Part shown: one piece after another, positions 1 through 6,582 of the stretch
Position numbering within the stretch: the first letter of the stretch is position 1
Layout of the letters: each line of letters opens with the position of its first letter
Source of the DNA: JADCCX01 sp031372765
GTDB lineage: Bacteria > Pseudomonadota > Alphaproteobacteria > Rhizobiales > Beijerinckiaceae
DNA length: 12,283 bases
Direction: 5' to 3'
Assembly: GCA_031372765.1 (NCBI GenBank)
Contig: JANMLW010000195.1
Location: forward strand, 1 to 12,283
Translations under genes and position numbers: made by a program
Notes under the pieces: model-generated
The model's database searches: none
Seen by the model: the letters and a program-made list of their open reading frames with translations, nothing else
What the model was told of the DNA's origin: nothing

Positions 1-553
1 GGGACAGGATGGGCGTGGCGCAGGTGCTGTCCACAGCCAGCCGTGCGCCAACCTTGTGCGCGATCTCGGCCACGGCGGCGATATCGGTGAGTGACCACAG
101 CGGATTGGCCGGCGTTTCGATCCAGACCAGCCTGGTCTTGCCCGGTTGCATGGCTGCCTTTACCGCTGCGAGATCAGACATCTCGACAAAGTCGATGATC
201 AGGCCCCAGTGTCTGCCCTCGGTCAGCAGCCAGTTGCGAAGTGCCCAGTACATTACCTTGGGTGCGATGACATGATCGCCGGGTGAAAGCGCCAGAAAAC
301 AGGCAATGGCAGACGCCATGCCCGAGCCGAAAACCAGTGCTTCGGGCGCGCTTTCCAGCATGGCGATGATGCTTTCCGCCTCACGGATCGTTGCATTGTC
401 CGGACGGCCATAGATATTGCCGGAGCGGTACTGGTTGTCATCATCCCGGATGAAGGTGGTGGTGATATGGATAGGCGGCACGATGCCCATTGTGCCCGCA
501 TCAATCTTACCCATGGCCTGAGCAGCCAGGGTACGCTTCGTCCAGTTCTTCAT
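1..553 (-). CDS. Cys/Met metabolism PLP-dependent enzyme (MetB/MetC superfamily), N-terminal part, cut by window edge
   Basis: Reading leftward from the ATG at 553, 184 codons stay open to the window edge, so the gene is 3'-truncated here. The fragment resembles the start of the trans-sulfuration family (cystathionine gamma-synthase, cystathionine beta-lyase, methionine gamma-lyase). It has IYGRPDN at residues 47-53 (the Tyr and Arg that contact the PLP phosphate of the partner subunit in this family), FGSGMASA at 75-82, a Tyr at 102 where the ring-stacking Tyr is expected, WIETPANPL at 144-152, and VDSTCATP at 174-181, whose Asp pairs with the pyridine nitrogen. The Schiff-base lysine lies beyond the window. 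An AAGAGAAA purine stretch precedes the ATG. It begins 39 nt after the M20 gene stop and is probably co-transcribed with it. Family membership is secure; reaction type (gamma-synthase, beta-lyase or gamma-lyase) cannot be decided from this half. It is easy to miss because its stop codon is absent. Confidence 0.88.
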   Translation of the reverse strand, partial: MKNWTKRTLAAQAMGKIDAGTMGIVPPIHITTTFIRDDDNQYRSGNIYGRPDNATIREAESIIAMLESAPEALVFGSGMASAIACFLALSPGDHVIAPKVMYWALRNWLLTEGRHWGLIIDFVEMSDLAAVKAAMQPGKTRLVWIETPANPLWSLTDIAAVAEIAHKVGARLAVDSTCATPILS

Positions 554-592
554 TGATTTTCTCTTATAGTAGAAATTAATTCCATTATCGTA

Positions 593-1756
593 TCACTGTC
601 GGCATTCCGCGATCAACCGATGAATGAAGGCATTGCACTTGTCGAGGTCGGAAACCAGAATCCATTCATCGGGCTTGTGTGCCTGATCGATGTCCCCGGG
701 ACCGACAACGACCGAGGGGATACCGGCCATGGCCTGAAACAGGCTGGCTTCAGTGCCATAGGCAACCTTCGCATGGTCATTCCGCCCGGCCAGGCGCTTG
801 GCCAGAGTGACGGCGATGTGATCAGGCGCGGTCTCCAGAGCCGGTAGATTGGGCCTCATTTCAAAGTCAAAGCCAGCCGTCGGCTCAATGCGGCGCATTT
901 TTGGGGTCAGTTCTTCGTTGGCGTAACGCATGATCTCGTTGATGTAATCCATCGGGTCATCGCTGCTGATATTGCGGCATTCAAACGATATCTCGGCCTG
1001 ATGTGGCACGATGTTGGGGGATGTGCCGCCGGTGAAAATGCCCACATGCAATGTGCTGTGGGGAACATCGTACATCGGGTCACGGCTGCCATTATTCTCC
1101 TGGGCTTCAGCCATGTCTTTGATCTTTGCCACCAGCCTCGCACCGTATTCCACGGCATTGACACCGTGTGGTGCCAGCGAAGAGTGAGCGGCCTTGCCGG
1201 ACACCTTGCAAACGACACGCTGGCCACCCTTGTGACCAATGATCACCTGCATGGAACTTGGCTCCCCGATGAATGCAGCAATCGGTTTTGGCTCGCGCGG
1301 CGCCAGCGCTTCCAGCATACCGCGAACGCCGGTGCAGCCGACCTCCTCATCGTAGCTATAGGCCAGATGGATCGGCGTTTTCAGGTCCGCTTTCACCATG
1401 TCCGGCACCATGGCCAGTGTGCAGGCCAGAAAACCTTTCATGTCGCAGGCGCCGCGCCCGTAGGCCTTTCCGTCCTTCACCGTCAACAGAAACGGGTCCG
1501 TTGCCCATGTCTGACTGTCGACGGGAACCACATCGGTATGGGCTGAGAGAATATAACCTGGCACATGCTTGGGACCGATAATGGCATAAAGATTATGCTT
1601 GTCCCCCTCAGGACTGGGAAAACGCTCAACGGAGACGCCGTAACTTGTCAGATAGTCCGCTATCCAGTCTGCACAGGGAATGTTGCTGTTGCGGCTTGTG
1701 GTGTCGAAGGCAACCAGCTGTCGCAGGATTTCAAGGGTTGCGGCTGTTGTGGTCAT
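593..1756 (-). CDS. argE: M20-family deacetylase/peptidase, acetylornithine deacetylase (ArgE) type
   Basis: A 387-residue zinc hydrolase, close to the usual ArgE length (about 380). Expected active-site elements are present in order: SAHTDVVPVD with metal His73 and Asp75; GRGACDMKG with bridging Asp105; YDEEVGCTG with catalytic Glu137 and metal Glu138; GEPS with Glu165; the dimerisation-domain His191; and the last metal ligand His360 in DIDQAHKP. GTEASLFQ at 334-341 is ArgE-like. It should hydrolyse an N-acyl amino acid (N-acetylornithine in the namesake) in the cytoplasm. The frame is open further upstream to 1867, but that region is the lysR gene in another frame, and the GAGGA directly ahead of the ATG at 1756 fixes the start. 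Rhizobiales normally make ornithine through ArgJ, so a catabolic role on an imported substrate, together with the neighbouring PLP enzyme and peptide importer, is more likely than arginine synthesis. The gene symbol marks the subfamily only. Confidence 0.9.
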   Translation of the reverse strand: MTTTAATLEILRQLVAFDTTSRNSNIPCADWIADYLTSYGVSVERFPSPEGDKHNLYAIIGPKHVPGYILSAHTDVVPVDSQTWATDPFLLTVKDGKAYGRGACDMKGFLACTLAMVPDMVKADLKTPIHLAYSYDEEVGCTGVRGMLEALAPREPKPIAAFIGEPSSMQVIIGHKGGQRVVCKVSGKAAHSSLAPHGVNAVEYGARLVAKIKDMAEAQENNGSRDPMYDVPHSTLHVGIFTGGTSPNIVPHQAEISFECRNISSDDPMDYINEIMRYANEELTPKMRRIEPTAGFDFEMRPNLPALETAPDHIAVTLAKRLAGRNDHAKVAYGTEASLFQAMAGIPSVVVGPGDIDQAHKPDEWILVSDLDKCNAFIHRLIAECRQ

Positions 1757-1760
1757 AGTA

Positions 1761-1766
1761 TCCTCA
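1761..1766 (-). promoter_or_regulatory. Ribosome binding site of the M20 gene, merged with the lysR stop codon
   Basis: Read leftward, the sequence is TGAGGA followed by TACT and the ATG at 1756. The TGA (1766-1764) is the stop of the lysR frame, and its last two bases begin the GAGGA Shine-Dalgarno element. Ribosomes ending lysR therefore sit on the start region of the M20 gene, as expected for translational coupling. It also supports the 1756 start over the longer open frame. Confidence 0.75.
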
Positions 1767-2702
1767 TCGCAGGGGGGTGGAATAACCGTCATCAGCCTGG
1801 CTGCGACGCACAAAATCCATGAACAGCCGTGCCGCGCGGGTTGGAGGAGCAGCTGTCGACAGAACAAAGGATGTCTCGAAAGGTACGGTATGGCTAAAGG
1901 GGCGGATCACCACATCGCTATCGCCCCTGAATGCCAGCGGAAACGGGTTGATCAGGGTGATGCCGACGCCGGCGCGCACAAGCTCATAGGCTATGGCAGA
2001 CGTTGCGGCTTCCACCACAATACGGGGCGTGATGCCACTGTCGAGAAAAATACGGTCCAGAGCCGAGCGCACCGAAAACCGTCTTGTCAGGGCAATGAAG
2101 GGCTGGTCATCAAGATCAACGGCCGAAAGGATCGGTCGAGAGGCAAGGGCGTGATCCGCCGGAAGGATGACATGGGCATTCGAGCGCCTGAAGGGCTCGA
2201 AAACCACACTGGGATGATGAAGCTGCGCATCTGTAATGCCGACATCGAAATTGCCATCCGCTATCTTGGCAATCACATCGGCGGTGATGCCCACCTCGAT
2301 CTGCATGCGGATGCCCGGTTCTACCCGGTGAAAGGCGGCGATCAATCCAGGCAGAAAACGGTGCGCCATGGTTGGTGGAGCGATGAAACGCACCATTTGG
2401 CCTTGCAATGTCTCATCCGGCGGATTGCCAAGTCGTTCCAGTGCCTGAAAGATGGATTGGCTGCGCTGATAAAACTCCACACCATCAGGGGTGGGTTGCA
2501 ACCGTCCGCCTTCGCGACGGAACAGGATTTTACCCAGTCTTGCCTCCAGTTGCTGGAGTGTGCGCGAGATTGCAGGTTGGGAAATGCCAAGCATGCTGGC
2601 GGCAGATGTTGTCTTGCGCCCCTCGATCATGGCATGCAGCACCTCTAGCTCGCGAAGCGTCGGGCGTTTCTCCTTGGCTGCATCCAGATTGCGCATATTC
2701 AT
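1764..2702 (-). CDS. LysR-family transcriptional regulator
   Basis: A 312-residue protein of standard LysR length. The N-terminal winged helix-turn-helix is plain: TLRELEVLHAM at 15-25, the recognition-helix segment SMLGISQPAISRTLQQLE at about 36-53, and RLGKILFRREGGRLQPTPDG after it. The remainder (about 95-300) reads as the periplasmic-binding-like effector domain, with GNFDVGITDA and ELVRAGVGITLINPF typical of that fold. The general look is closest to the amino-acid/opine-responsive LysR group (NocR/OccR-like), which is an inference from memory. It lies first in a leftward operon with the M20 and PLP enzyme genes and faces the importer operon, so it probably controls both from the 2703-2871 region in response to the imported compound. 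The start is either the ATG at 2702 or the one at 2696; neither has a good Shine-Dalgarno sequence, so the exact start is uncertain. Confidence 0.93.
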   Translation of the reverse strand: MNMRNLDAAKEKRPTLRELEVLHAMIEGRKTTSAASMLGISQPAISRTLQQLEARLGKILFRREGGRLQPTPDGVEFYQRSQSIFQALERLGNPPDETLQGQMVRFIAPPTMAHRFLPGLIAAFHRVEPGIRMQIEVGITADVIAKIADGNFDVGITDAQLHHPSVVFEPFRRSNAHVILPADHALASRPILSAVDLDDQPFIALTRRFSVRSALDRIFLDSGITPRIVVEAATSAIAYELVRAGVGITLINPFPLAFRGDSDVVIRPFSHTVPFETSFVLSTAAPPTRAARLFMDFVRRSQADDGYSTPLR

Positions 2703-2871
2703 ATGTTTTCAGGTTATATAAATCTGATTATCAAATGCTAATATCGCATATACATGACTGTCAATGGGAGATGTGTCCCGTCTTGAAGAAACTGGCTCTT
2801 GCGCGGAATGACAGTCAGTGCAGAGTGCAGGCTCAAACGGCAGCAGCCGGGATGATTAAGGGGAGACGCGT
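2703..2871. promoter_or_regulatory. Divergent lysR / importer intergenic control region
   Basis: This 169-nt gap separates two divergent operons. Its left half (about 2711-2755) is distinctly AT-rich compared with the surrounding genes. It carries small dyads suited to LysR-type binding: AATC-T-GATT at 2721-2729 and ATAT-CGC-ATAT at 2741-2751. A rightward -10-like TAATAT lies at 2739-2744 without a good -35, which is common for LysR-activated promoters; it would give the binding-protein mRNA a leader of about 120 nt. The right end holds AAGGGGAG at 2859-2866, a strong ribosome binding site for the ATG at 2872. No small gene is seen in the gap. Operator positions are inferred from symmetry only. 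Confidence 0.5.
2738..2764 (-). promoter_or_regulatory. lysRp: Candidate sigma70-type promoter for lysR
   Basis: On the minus strand a perfect TTGACA -35 (2764-2759) is followed after 15 bases by TATTAG (2743-2738) as a possible -10. The spacer is two bases shorter than ideal. Transcription would start around 2731, leaving a leader of about 30 nt before lysR. The -10 coincides with the rightward -10-like TAATAT and with the ATAT dyad, so LysR binding there could repress its own gene while activating the importer. This is a motif match only. Confidence 0.4.
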
Positions 2872-4479
2872 ATGTTGAAGACCAGATCGATTTTTGTGGC
2901 CGCCGCCAGCCTGATGCTGATGCAGGCCGCACAGTTGCAGGGCGTGCAGGCGCAGGATTTGAGGGTCGGACTTTCGGCTGAGCCAAGCTCCATCGATCCC
3001 CACTACCATAATCTGTCCCCCAACAACATGCTGTCGCGCCATGTGTTCGAGCCGCTGGTAAGCCAGGACGCAAAACAGGCGTTGCAGCCGGGTCTCGCCG
3101 AGAGCTGGAAGGCCATCAACGATACGACCTGGGAATTCAAATTGCGCAAGGGGGTCAAATTTTTTGATGGCTCGCCTTTCACAGCGGATGACGTCATCGC
3201 CACCATGAAGCGCATTCCCAACGTGCCGCGCTCGCCATCCAGTTTCGCGTCCTTCATCGCGGGCGTCACCTTTGAGAAGATTGATGACCACACCCTTCAC
3301 CTGAAGACGGCCTCGCCCGCTCCTCTCGTCCCGACGAACCTGTCAACTTTCGGAATTGTCTCCAAGTCCTGCGCTGAAGGTACCACGACCGAGGACTTTA
3401 ACGCTTTGAAATGCCAGGGCGGTACCGGCCCGTTCAAATACGCCGAGTTCAAGCCTGGTGACCGCCTGGTCATGGAGCGCAATGACGCCTACTGGGGCAA
3501 GAAAGCTGACTGGCAGAAAGTATCCTTCCGCTTCCTCGCGTCGCCTCCCACCCGCGTCGCTTCCATCCTCTCGGGTGATGTGGACGTGATCGAGGGCGTG
3601 CCCCCGACCGACATGGCGCGCTTGCAGGCAGACCGCACCCTTTCCGTGGTGCAGGAGCTTTCCAACCGTGTGATCTACTTCCATCTGGACCAGTTCCGGG
3701 AGAACAGCCCCTTCATAACAGCCAAGGATGGCTCGCCAATCAAGAACCCACTGCTCGACAAGCGGGTACGCGAGGCCCTGTCCAAGGCCATCAACCGCCC
3801 GGCAATCGTCGAGCGCATCATGGAAAAGCAGGCGGTGCCTGCGGAGCAGGTGCTCCCATCGAGTTTCTTCGGCACCTCCAAGACGCTGAAGCCCACGGAG
3901 TTTGACCTCGCCGGTGCGCGCAAGCTGCTGGCCGATGCAGGCTTCCCCAACGGTTTCAAGATGAAGATGCATGGCCCCAACGGTCGCTATACAAACGACA
4001 CCAAGATCATTGAGGCCGTGGCCCAGATGTTCACACGCGCGGGCATCGAAGTTGAAATCGAGACGATGCCACCGGCAAACTTCTTCACGCGCGGCTCCAC
4101 CGGCGGCAAGAATGACAAGGGCGAAACCGGCTTTCCCGAATTCTCGTTCATTCTTGTTGGCTGGGGTGCCGGCACCGGCGAAACGCTGGGTTCATTGCAG
4201 GCTCTGCTTGGAACCTTTGACCGCGCAAAAGGAGCGGGCGCCGCGAACCGTGGGCGTTACTCGAACCCGGCATTTGATGCGAAGCTGACGGAAGCACAGC
4301 GCACCGTGGACGATACCAAGCGTGCCGCCTTGCTGGGGGAAGTGTCGGAGATTGGCATGAAGGACTTCGGCATCATCCCGACGCACTACCAGGTGAATGT
4401 CTGGGCAGCGCGCAAGGGTTTCAAGGTCATCCCGCGCGCCGACGAATACACACTCGCCATGGGTATTGCAAAGGAATGA
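2872..4479 (+). CDS. Peptide-type ABC importer, periplasmic solute-binding protein (SBP family 5)
   Basis: A 535-residue DppA/OppA-like lipid-free binding protein. The N-terminus is a Sec signal peptide: basic MLKTR, a hydrophobic core at about 7-22, and a VQA/AQ processing site around residues 26-28. The family 5 signature lies at residues 75-108: LAESWK, then WEFKLRKGVKFFDG, then SPFTADDV. Further family-typical segments follow, such as GTGPFKYAEFKPGDRLVMERN with the YWGK after it, and VREALSKAINRPAIVE. It should capture the substrate in the periplasm and hand it to the permeases at 4644-6582. The start is set by AAGGGGAG six bases ahead of the ATG. It is first in the operon and separated from the permease genes by a hairpin region, consistent with higher expression. 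Family 5 proteins bind peptides, glutathione, opines, nickel chelates and others; the ligand here cannot be read from sequence. Confidence 0.93.
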   Translation: MLKTRSIFVAAASLMLMQAAQLQGVQAQDLRVGLSAEPSSIDPHYHNLSPNNMLSRHVFEPLVSQDAKQALQPGLAESWKAINDTTWEFKLRKGVKFFDGSPFTADDVIATMKRIPNVPRSPSSFASFIAGVTFEKIDDHTLHLKTASPAPLVPTNLSTFGIVSKSCAEGTTTEDFNALKCQGGTGPFKYAEFKPGDRLVMERNDAYWGKKADWQKVSFRFLASPPTRVASILSGDVDVIEGVPPTDMARLQADRTLSVVQELSNRVIYFHLDQFRENSPFITAKDGSPIKNPLLDKRVREALSKAINRPAIVERIMEKQAVPAEQVLPSSFFGTSKTLKPTEFDLAGARKLLADAGFPNGFKMKMHGPNGRYTNDTKIIEAVAQMFTRAGIEVEIETMPPANFFTRGSTGGKNDKGETGFPEFSFILVGWGAGTGETLGSLQALLGTFDRAKGAGAANRGRYSNPAFDAKLTEAQRTVDDTKRAALLGEVSEIGMKDFGIIPTHYQVNVWAARKGFKVIPRADEYTLAMGIAKE

Positions 4480-4486
4480 GGATATC

Positions 4487-4525
4487 GCAGATCTGACATC
4501 TTCCCAAGAGGGGTGTCAGATCTGC
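4487..4525 (+). promoter_or_regulatory. Long intercistronic stem-loop (mRNA stabiliser or processing site)
   Basis: GCAGATCTGACA at 4487-4498 pairs perfectly with TGTCAGATCTGC at 4514-4525 (12 bp) around a 15-nt loop. Wobble and C-G pairs could extend the stem inward. Each arm also contains the self-complementary octamer CAGATCTG. It begins eight bases after the stop of the binding-protein gene. In other binding-protein operons (malE-malF is the classical case) a hairpin here protects the upstream message from 3' exonucleases and lowers expression of the membrane genes. No T-run directly follows this stem, so alone it is not a standard terminator. Confidence 0.75.
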
Positions 4526-4542
4526 CCCGGCAAGGGCATTTT
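4523..4542 (+). terminator. Terminator-like small hairpin with T-run, overlapping the long stem-loop
   Basis: TGCCC at 4523-4527 pairs with GGGCA at 4534-4538 around the six-base loop CGGCAA, followed at once by TTTT (4539-4542). This is the layout of a weak intrinsic terminator. Its first three bases are also the last three of the longer stem at 4487-4525, so both can form only if the longer stem frays by three pairs. It could act as a partial terminator lowering transcription into the permease and ATPase genes. The stem is short and the T-run brief, so efficiency would be low. Confidence 0.45.
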
Positions 4543-4625
4543 CGACCTTGATTCATGCATTTTAACACAAAACTGTTTGACGACAGAATACCACCCGCAA
4601 ACCAACTGACCCACAGCTCGATGCA

Positions 4626-4633
4626 AGAGAGGG
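4626..4633 (+). promoter_or_regulatory. Ribosome binding site deciding the permease start
   Basis: AGAGAGGG lies ten bases before the ATG at 4644 and only one base before an in-frame TTG at 4635. This spacing favours the ATG and gives the standard MLAFILRRV N-terminus. Confidence 0.65.
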
Positions 4634-4643
4634 ATTGAACAAT

Positions 4644-5621
4644 ATGCTTGCCTTCATTCTCCGACGGGTCGCACAATCATTCGGCGTCATTGCCGCAATG
4701 GTCGTGATTGTCTTCTTCGGCATCAATGTTGTTGGAGACCCCGTCTGGATGATGGTGGCTTCGGACGCAACACAGGCTGACATCGACCGGGTCCGGGCAG
4801 AATTCGGGTTTGATCAATCGATCTTCGTGCAATTTCTCAGTTTCGCCAAAGGCATCGTAACCGGTTCGTTGGGCCATAGTTTCGTGCATGGCGAGCCTGC
4901 GCTGCAACTGGTTCTGTCGCGCATGCCCGCGACGCTGGAACTGGCGCTGGTGGCGCTGACACTGGCCATCATCATCGGCATTCCGCTGGGCCTCTATGCC
5001 GGATTGAAACCTGATTCCACCCTTTCGCGTACCATCATGTCCGTATCGATTCTGGGGTTTTCGCTGCCCACGTTCTGGGTGGGTCTGATGATGATCATGC
5101 TGTTCTCGGTGATGCTTGGCTGGCTTCCCGCCACCGGACGCGGCAATACAGCCAGCCTGCTGGGTTGGCAGACATCACTGCTTACCCTGAACGGCTGGAG
5201 CCATATCCTGCTACCGGCGCTCAATCTGGCGTTGCTCAAGATCAGTCTGGTTATCCGTCTTGCCCGTGCTGGGGCACGGGAAGCAGCTCTCATGGACTAT
5301 GTAAAATTTGCCCGTGCCAAAGGCCTTTCGCAAAACCGCATCATCGGTGTGCATATCCTGAAGAACATCATGATCCCGATTGTCACGGTCCTGGGCCTCG
5401 AGTTCGGCTCGCTCATCGCCTTTTCGGTGGTGACAGAAACCATTTTCGCATGGCCTGGCATGGGCAAACTGCTGCTTGAGGCCATTCAGCGCCTCGATCG
5501 TCCGGTGATCGTCGCCTATGTCATCGTCGTTGTGGTCCTGTTCGTCACCATCAACCTGCTTGTCGATATACTCTACTCGCTGCTTGATCCGCGTGTGCGG
5601 CTCTCAGAAGCCAAAGCCTGA
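4644..5621 (+). CDS. Peptide-type ABC importer, inner-membrane permease (DppB-like)
   Basis: A 325-residue permease with the DppB/OppB layout: MLAFILRRV at the N-terminus leading into the first membrane helix (about 9-30), a periplasmic segment with the family's FGFDQS and the GSLGHSF stretch, then about five further helices. The cytoplasmic EAA loop that docks on the ATPases is at residues 213-241 (EAALMDYVKFARAKGLSQ, then the helix ending in HILKN). The C-terminus has LLEAIQRLDRPVIVAYV and the LLDPRVRLSE ending common to the family. The frame is also open from a TTG at 4635, but AGAGAGGG (4626-4633) would sit one base from it. The ATG at 4644 lies ten bases downstream and matches homologues, so it was chosen. 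It forms a heterodimer with the next gene product. Confidence 0.93.
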   Translation: MLAFILRRVAQSFGVIAAMVVIVFFGINVVGDPVWMMVASDATQADIDRVRAEFGFDQSIFVQFLSFAKGIVTGSLGHSFVHGEPALQLVLSRMPATLELALVALTLAIIIGIPLGLYAGLKPDSTLSRTIMSVSILGFSLPTFWVGLMMIMLFSVMLGWLPATGRGNTASLLGWQTSLLTLNGWSHILLPALNLALLKISLVIRLARAGAREAALMDYVKFARAKGLSQNRIIGVHILKNIMIPIVTVLGLEFGSLIAFSVVTETIFAWPGMGKLLLEAIQRLDRPVIVAYVIVVVVLFVTINLLVDILYSLLDPRVRLSEAKA

Positions 5622-5631
5622 GGAGAGAACC

Positions 5632-6582
5632 ATGGCCACGATGTCCACGCCCGCTCCAACGCCTGCTCAAACATCTGTTCAAGCACCTGTTGCTGCCGTT
5701 ATCATCCGTGATGAAACGCCGTTGCGGCGATTCATCAATCAGTTCCTTGAAGACCGTCTTGCGGTGTTCGGACTGTGCATCTTCGTGCTTGTGGTAACTC
5801 TGGCGCTGCTTGCCCCCTGGATTGCGCCGCAAAACCCTTATGATCTCGCCAGCGTCGATCTGATGGATTCCAAGCAGCCCCCCGGTGAGATGGCGACGGA
5901 GGGTTTTCGCATGTGGCTGGGATCGGACGGTGTGGGCCGCGATCTCCTGTCTGGCATCCTCTATGGTCTGCGCATCTCGCTGGCCGTGGGCGCTTTCTCA
6001 GGCATTATCGCTGCATCGCTGGGTATGACTGTCGGCCTGGTTGCGGCCTATGCCGGAGGCCGGGTCGAAAGCATCCTGATGCGCATCGTCGATCTGCAAC
6101 TCTCTCTGCCCACCGTGCTCGTGGCGCTCATTCTTGTCGCCATGCTGGGCAAGGGTGTCGACAAGATCATCATTGCACTGGTTTTCGTGCAGTGGGCCTA
6201 TTACGCGCGTACCGTGCGTGGCTCGGCGCTGGTGGAGCGGCGCAAGGAATATATCGAGGCGGCGCAATCACTGGGTCTCAGCCATGCCCGTATTGTCTTC
6301 AAGCACATCCTGCCCAATGTGCTGGCACCGGTCATCGTCATTGCAACCGTGCAGACGGCGCATGCCATCGCGCTGGAGGCAACGCTTTCCTTCCTGGGTG
6401 TAGGACTGCCGCAGACCGAACCTTCGCTGGGCGTGCTGATCGCCAACGGCTTCAACTACATGATGTCGGGCAAATACTGGATTTCAACATTCCCGGGCAT
6501 TGCGCTGCTGGTGACCATCGTTTCCATCAATCTTGTGGGTGACAGACTCAGGGACGTGCTCAATCCGAGGCTTGAGAAGTAA
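5632..6582 (+). CDS. Peptide-type ABC importer, inner-membrane permease (DppC-like)
   Basis: A 316-residue permease and partner of the DppB-like protein. The first 25 residues form a Pro/Ala/Thr-rich cytoplasmic tail; RRFINQFLEDRLAVFGL then leads into membrane helix 1 (about 44-63). The DppC/OppC hallmark GSDGVGRDLLSGILYGLRIS is at 97-116, where the transport domain starts. The ATPase-docking EAA loop is at about 209-229 (EAAQSLGLSHARIVFKHILPN). LEATLSFLGVGLPQTEPSLG at 249-268 and the C-terminal GDRLRDVLNPRLEK are equally typical. The frame extends upstream inside the previous gene, but GGAGAG at 5622-5627 sets the ATG at 5632, ten bases after the previous stop. The gene ends in TAATG, sharing one base with the ATPase start, which implies coupled translation. 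Confidence 0.94.
   Translation: MATMSTPAPTPAQTSVQAPVAAVIIRDETPLRRFINQFLEDRLAVFGLCIFVLVVTLALLAPWIAPQNPYDLASVDLMDSKQPPGEMATEGFRMWLGSDGVGRDLLSGILYGLRISLAVGAFSGIIAASLGMTVGLVAAYAGGRVESILMRIVDLQLSLPTVLVALILVAMLGKGVDKIIIALVFVQWAYYARTVRGSALVERRKEYIEAAQSLGLSHARIVFKHILPNVLAPVIVIATVQTAHAIALEATLSFLGVGLPQTEPSLGVLIANGFNYMMSGKYWISTFPGIALLVTIVSINLVGDRLRDVLNPRLEK

Larger units (their letters stand above)
4480..4643 (+). other. Intergenic spacer between binding protein and permease genes
   Basis: This 164-nt gap is much longer than the 10-nt and overlapping junctions that follow in the same operon. It holds the two hairpins described separately (4487-4542) and then about 85 bases without recognisable structure or promoter. 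The ribosome binding site for the first permease, AGAGAGGG, is at 4626-4633. Confidence 0.7.

Noticed and set aside
253..504. Leftward 83-codon open frame at the left edge
   Set aside because: It lies out of frame within the PLP enzyme gene, which reads cleanly from 553 to the edge with family motifs.
1757..1867. Upstream extension of the M20 protein to a start at 1867
   Set aside because: The added residues do not resemble ArgE proteins, the region encodes the end of the LysR protein, and a ribosome site immediately precedes the ATG at 1756.
1680..2648. Long rightward open frame (322 codons) opposite the regulator gene
   Set aside because: It lies wholly antisense to a convincing LysR gene, has no ribosome site, and its translation is rich in His, Arg, Cys and Gly without any family motif; it is a codon-bias shadow.
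3343..3972. Leftward open frame of 209 codons inside the binding-protein gene
   Set aside because: Antisense to a clear SBP family 5 protein, no promoter or ribosome site, and no recognisable domain in the translation.
4526..4643. Internal promoter for the permease genes
   Set aside because: No hexamer pair with acceptable spacing was found by eye; the genes are more simply read through from the binding-protein promoter.
5518..5631. Upstream extension of the DppC-like protein to 5518
   Set aside because: It would overlap 100 bases of the DppB-like gene; GGAGAG ahead of the ATG at 5632 gives a standard protein.
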